Shown here: piece by piece, positions 63,327 through 64,000 of the stretch
Layout: every line of letters begins with the position of its first letter
How positions within the stretch are numbered: position 1 is the first letter of the stretch
DNA from: Massilia timonae CCUG 45783
GTDB lineage: Bacteria > Pseudomonadota > Gammaproteobacteria > Burkholderiales > Burkholderiaceae_D
NCBI RefSeq assembly: GCF_000315425.1
Contig: NZ_JH992922.1
Coordinates: forward strand, 1,731,086 to 1,795,085
Direction of reading: 5' to 3'
Length of the DNA stretch: 64,000 nt
The notes under the pieces: generated by a model
Seen by the model: the letters and a program-made list of their open reading frames with translations, nothing else
What the model was told of the DNA's origin: nothing
Databases searched by the model: none
Position numbers and translations under genes: made by a program

Positions 63327-64000
63327 TTTTCACCGGGGTCGGTTTGGGGAGGGCGGCCAGTTCCTGGACCGAAGTATCTTTATCGTATGCATCGATGATA
63401 CGCGCCACCAGCGGGTGGCGCACCACGTCGGCGCTCGAGAACTGGGTGAAGGCGATGCCGCGCACGTCCTTCAGCACGTGCATGGCGTCCACCAGGCCGC
63501 TGCGCTGGGTCTTGTGCAGGTCGACCTGCGTCACGTCGCCGGTGACGACGGCCTTGCTGCCGAAGCCGATCCGGGTCAGGAACATCTTCATCTGCTCGAC
63601 GGTCGTGTTCTGGGCTTCGTCCAGGATCACGAAGGCGTGGTTCAGGGTGCGCCCGCGCATATAGGCCAGCGGCGCGATCTCGATCACCTGCTTCTCGAAC
63701 AGTTTCTGGGTGCGGTCGAAGCCCAGCAGGTCGTACAGCGCATCGTACAGGGGGCGCAGGTAAGGGTCGACCTTCTGCGCCAGGTCGCCCGGCAGGAAGC
63801 CCAGGCGCTCGCCGGCCTCGACGGCGGGACGGGTCAGGATGATGCGCTTGACGGCGTCGCGCTCGAGGGCGTCGACGGCGCAGGCCACGGCCAGGTAGGT
63901 CTTGCCGGTGCCGGCCGGACCGATGCCGAAACTGATGTCGTGGTTCAGCACCGCGTTCAGGTACTGGATCTGGTGCGGCGTACGGCCGCGCAGGTCGCTG
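63301..64000 (-). CDS. ybeZ: PhoH family ATPase (YbeZ), truncated by window edge
   Basis: The C-terminal 233 or so residues are present; the frame runs off the right edge. Walker [21 protein letters not shown], Walker [12 protein letters not shown] and [17 protein letters not shown] mark the PhoH P-loop domain. The N-terminal KH-like part is missing. PhoH/YbeZ proteins are predicted RNA-associated ATPases that interact with YbeY. The 26-bp overlap with ybeY supports coupling. Confidence 0.94.
   Translation of the reverse strand, partial: SDLRGRTPHQIQYLNAVLNHDISFGIGPAGTGKTYLAVACAVDALERDAVKRIILTRPAVEAGERLGFLPGDLAQKVDPYLRPLYDALYDLLGFDRTQKLFEKQVIEIAPLAYMRGRTLNHAFVILDEAQNTTVEQMKMFLTRIGFGSKAVVTGDVTQVDLHKTQRSGLVDAMHVLKDVRGIAFTQFSSADVVRHPLVARIIDAYDKDTSVQELAALPKPTPVKNARKKTST

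Overview
The window is chromosomal DNA of a high-GC betaproteobacterium, most likely from the Oxalobacteraceae (Massilia-like). The evidence is a pilGHIJL cluster, a pilSR pair, an alanine/lysine-rich histone-H1-like protein, a small H-NS protein, an alpha2beta2 glycyl-tRNA synthetase, an exoribonuclease/tonB-like/aroE/mtgA cluster, and a pyrB gene followed by a catalytically degenerate pyrC. Assignment to genus is inference. I recognise no phage, transposase, CRISPR array, rRNA or tRNA gene. Most genes are core housekeeping genes, so the less expected content lies mainly in intergenic DNA.

Layout: 1-1839 is the end of a PilS-like kinase and the PilR-like regulator. 1840-2500 is a long regulatory region with a REP-like inverted pair, a promoter overlapped by NrdR-like boxes and four DnaA-box-like 9-mers at exact 11-bp spacing, leading into nrdA-nrdB. 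6718-11619 is accessory metabolism and regulation: a VOC protein, a WYL regulator, a cytochrome c-sugar dehydrogenase fusion, a small secreted protein and a divergent DoxX/LysR pair. 11620-12381 has no gene but holds a promoter and strong terminator that look like a small RNA or attenuator. It precedes the repetitive H1-like gene and yggT. 14460-21388 is a minus-strand run: nucleotidyltransferase-like gene, tlpA-like gene, aroQ, accB, accC, prmA, zinc-ribbon gene and PfkB kinase.

21463-29734 (plus) carries mpl, a YqiA-like esterase, ubiC, an RNB exoribonuclease, a TonB-like gene, aroE, mtgA and corA. hemL and an HMP-P kinase gene (minus) converge on corA; rubredoxin is divergent from the kinase. 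32359-41307 is the type IV pilus chemosensory operon pilG-H-I-J-L, without CheR or CheB genes. Photolyase (minus) overlaps its end. 42941-47582 is yqgE, ruvX, pyrR, pyrB, pyrC-prime and a PlsC acyltransferase, converging on apaH.

48741-54764 holds a polyprenyl-phosphate sugar transferase, hns in an AT-rich pocket, a phosphohexomutase, waaC, waaA and a YcxB-like gene, so envelope polysaccharide and LPS core functions are grouped. 54819-64000 is a minus-strand run from phoH through ybeY, corC, lnt, glyQ, glyS, gmhB and a second PlsC to a YgjP-type metallopeptidase. It combines translation, RNA maturation, lipoprotein and LPS functions. The window cuts pilS at the left edge and phoH at the right edge.
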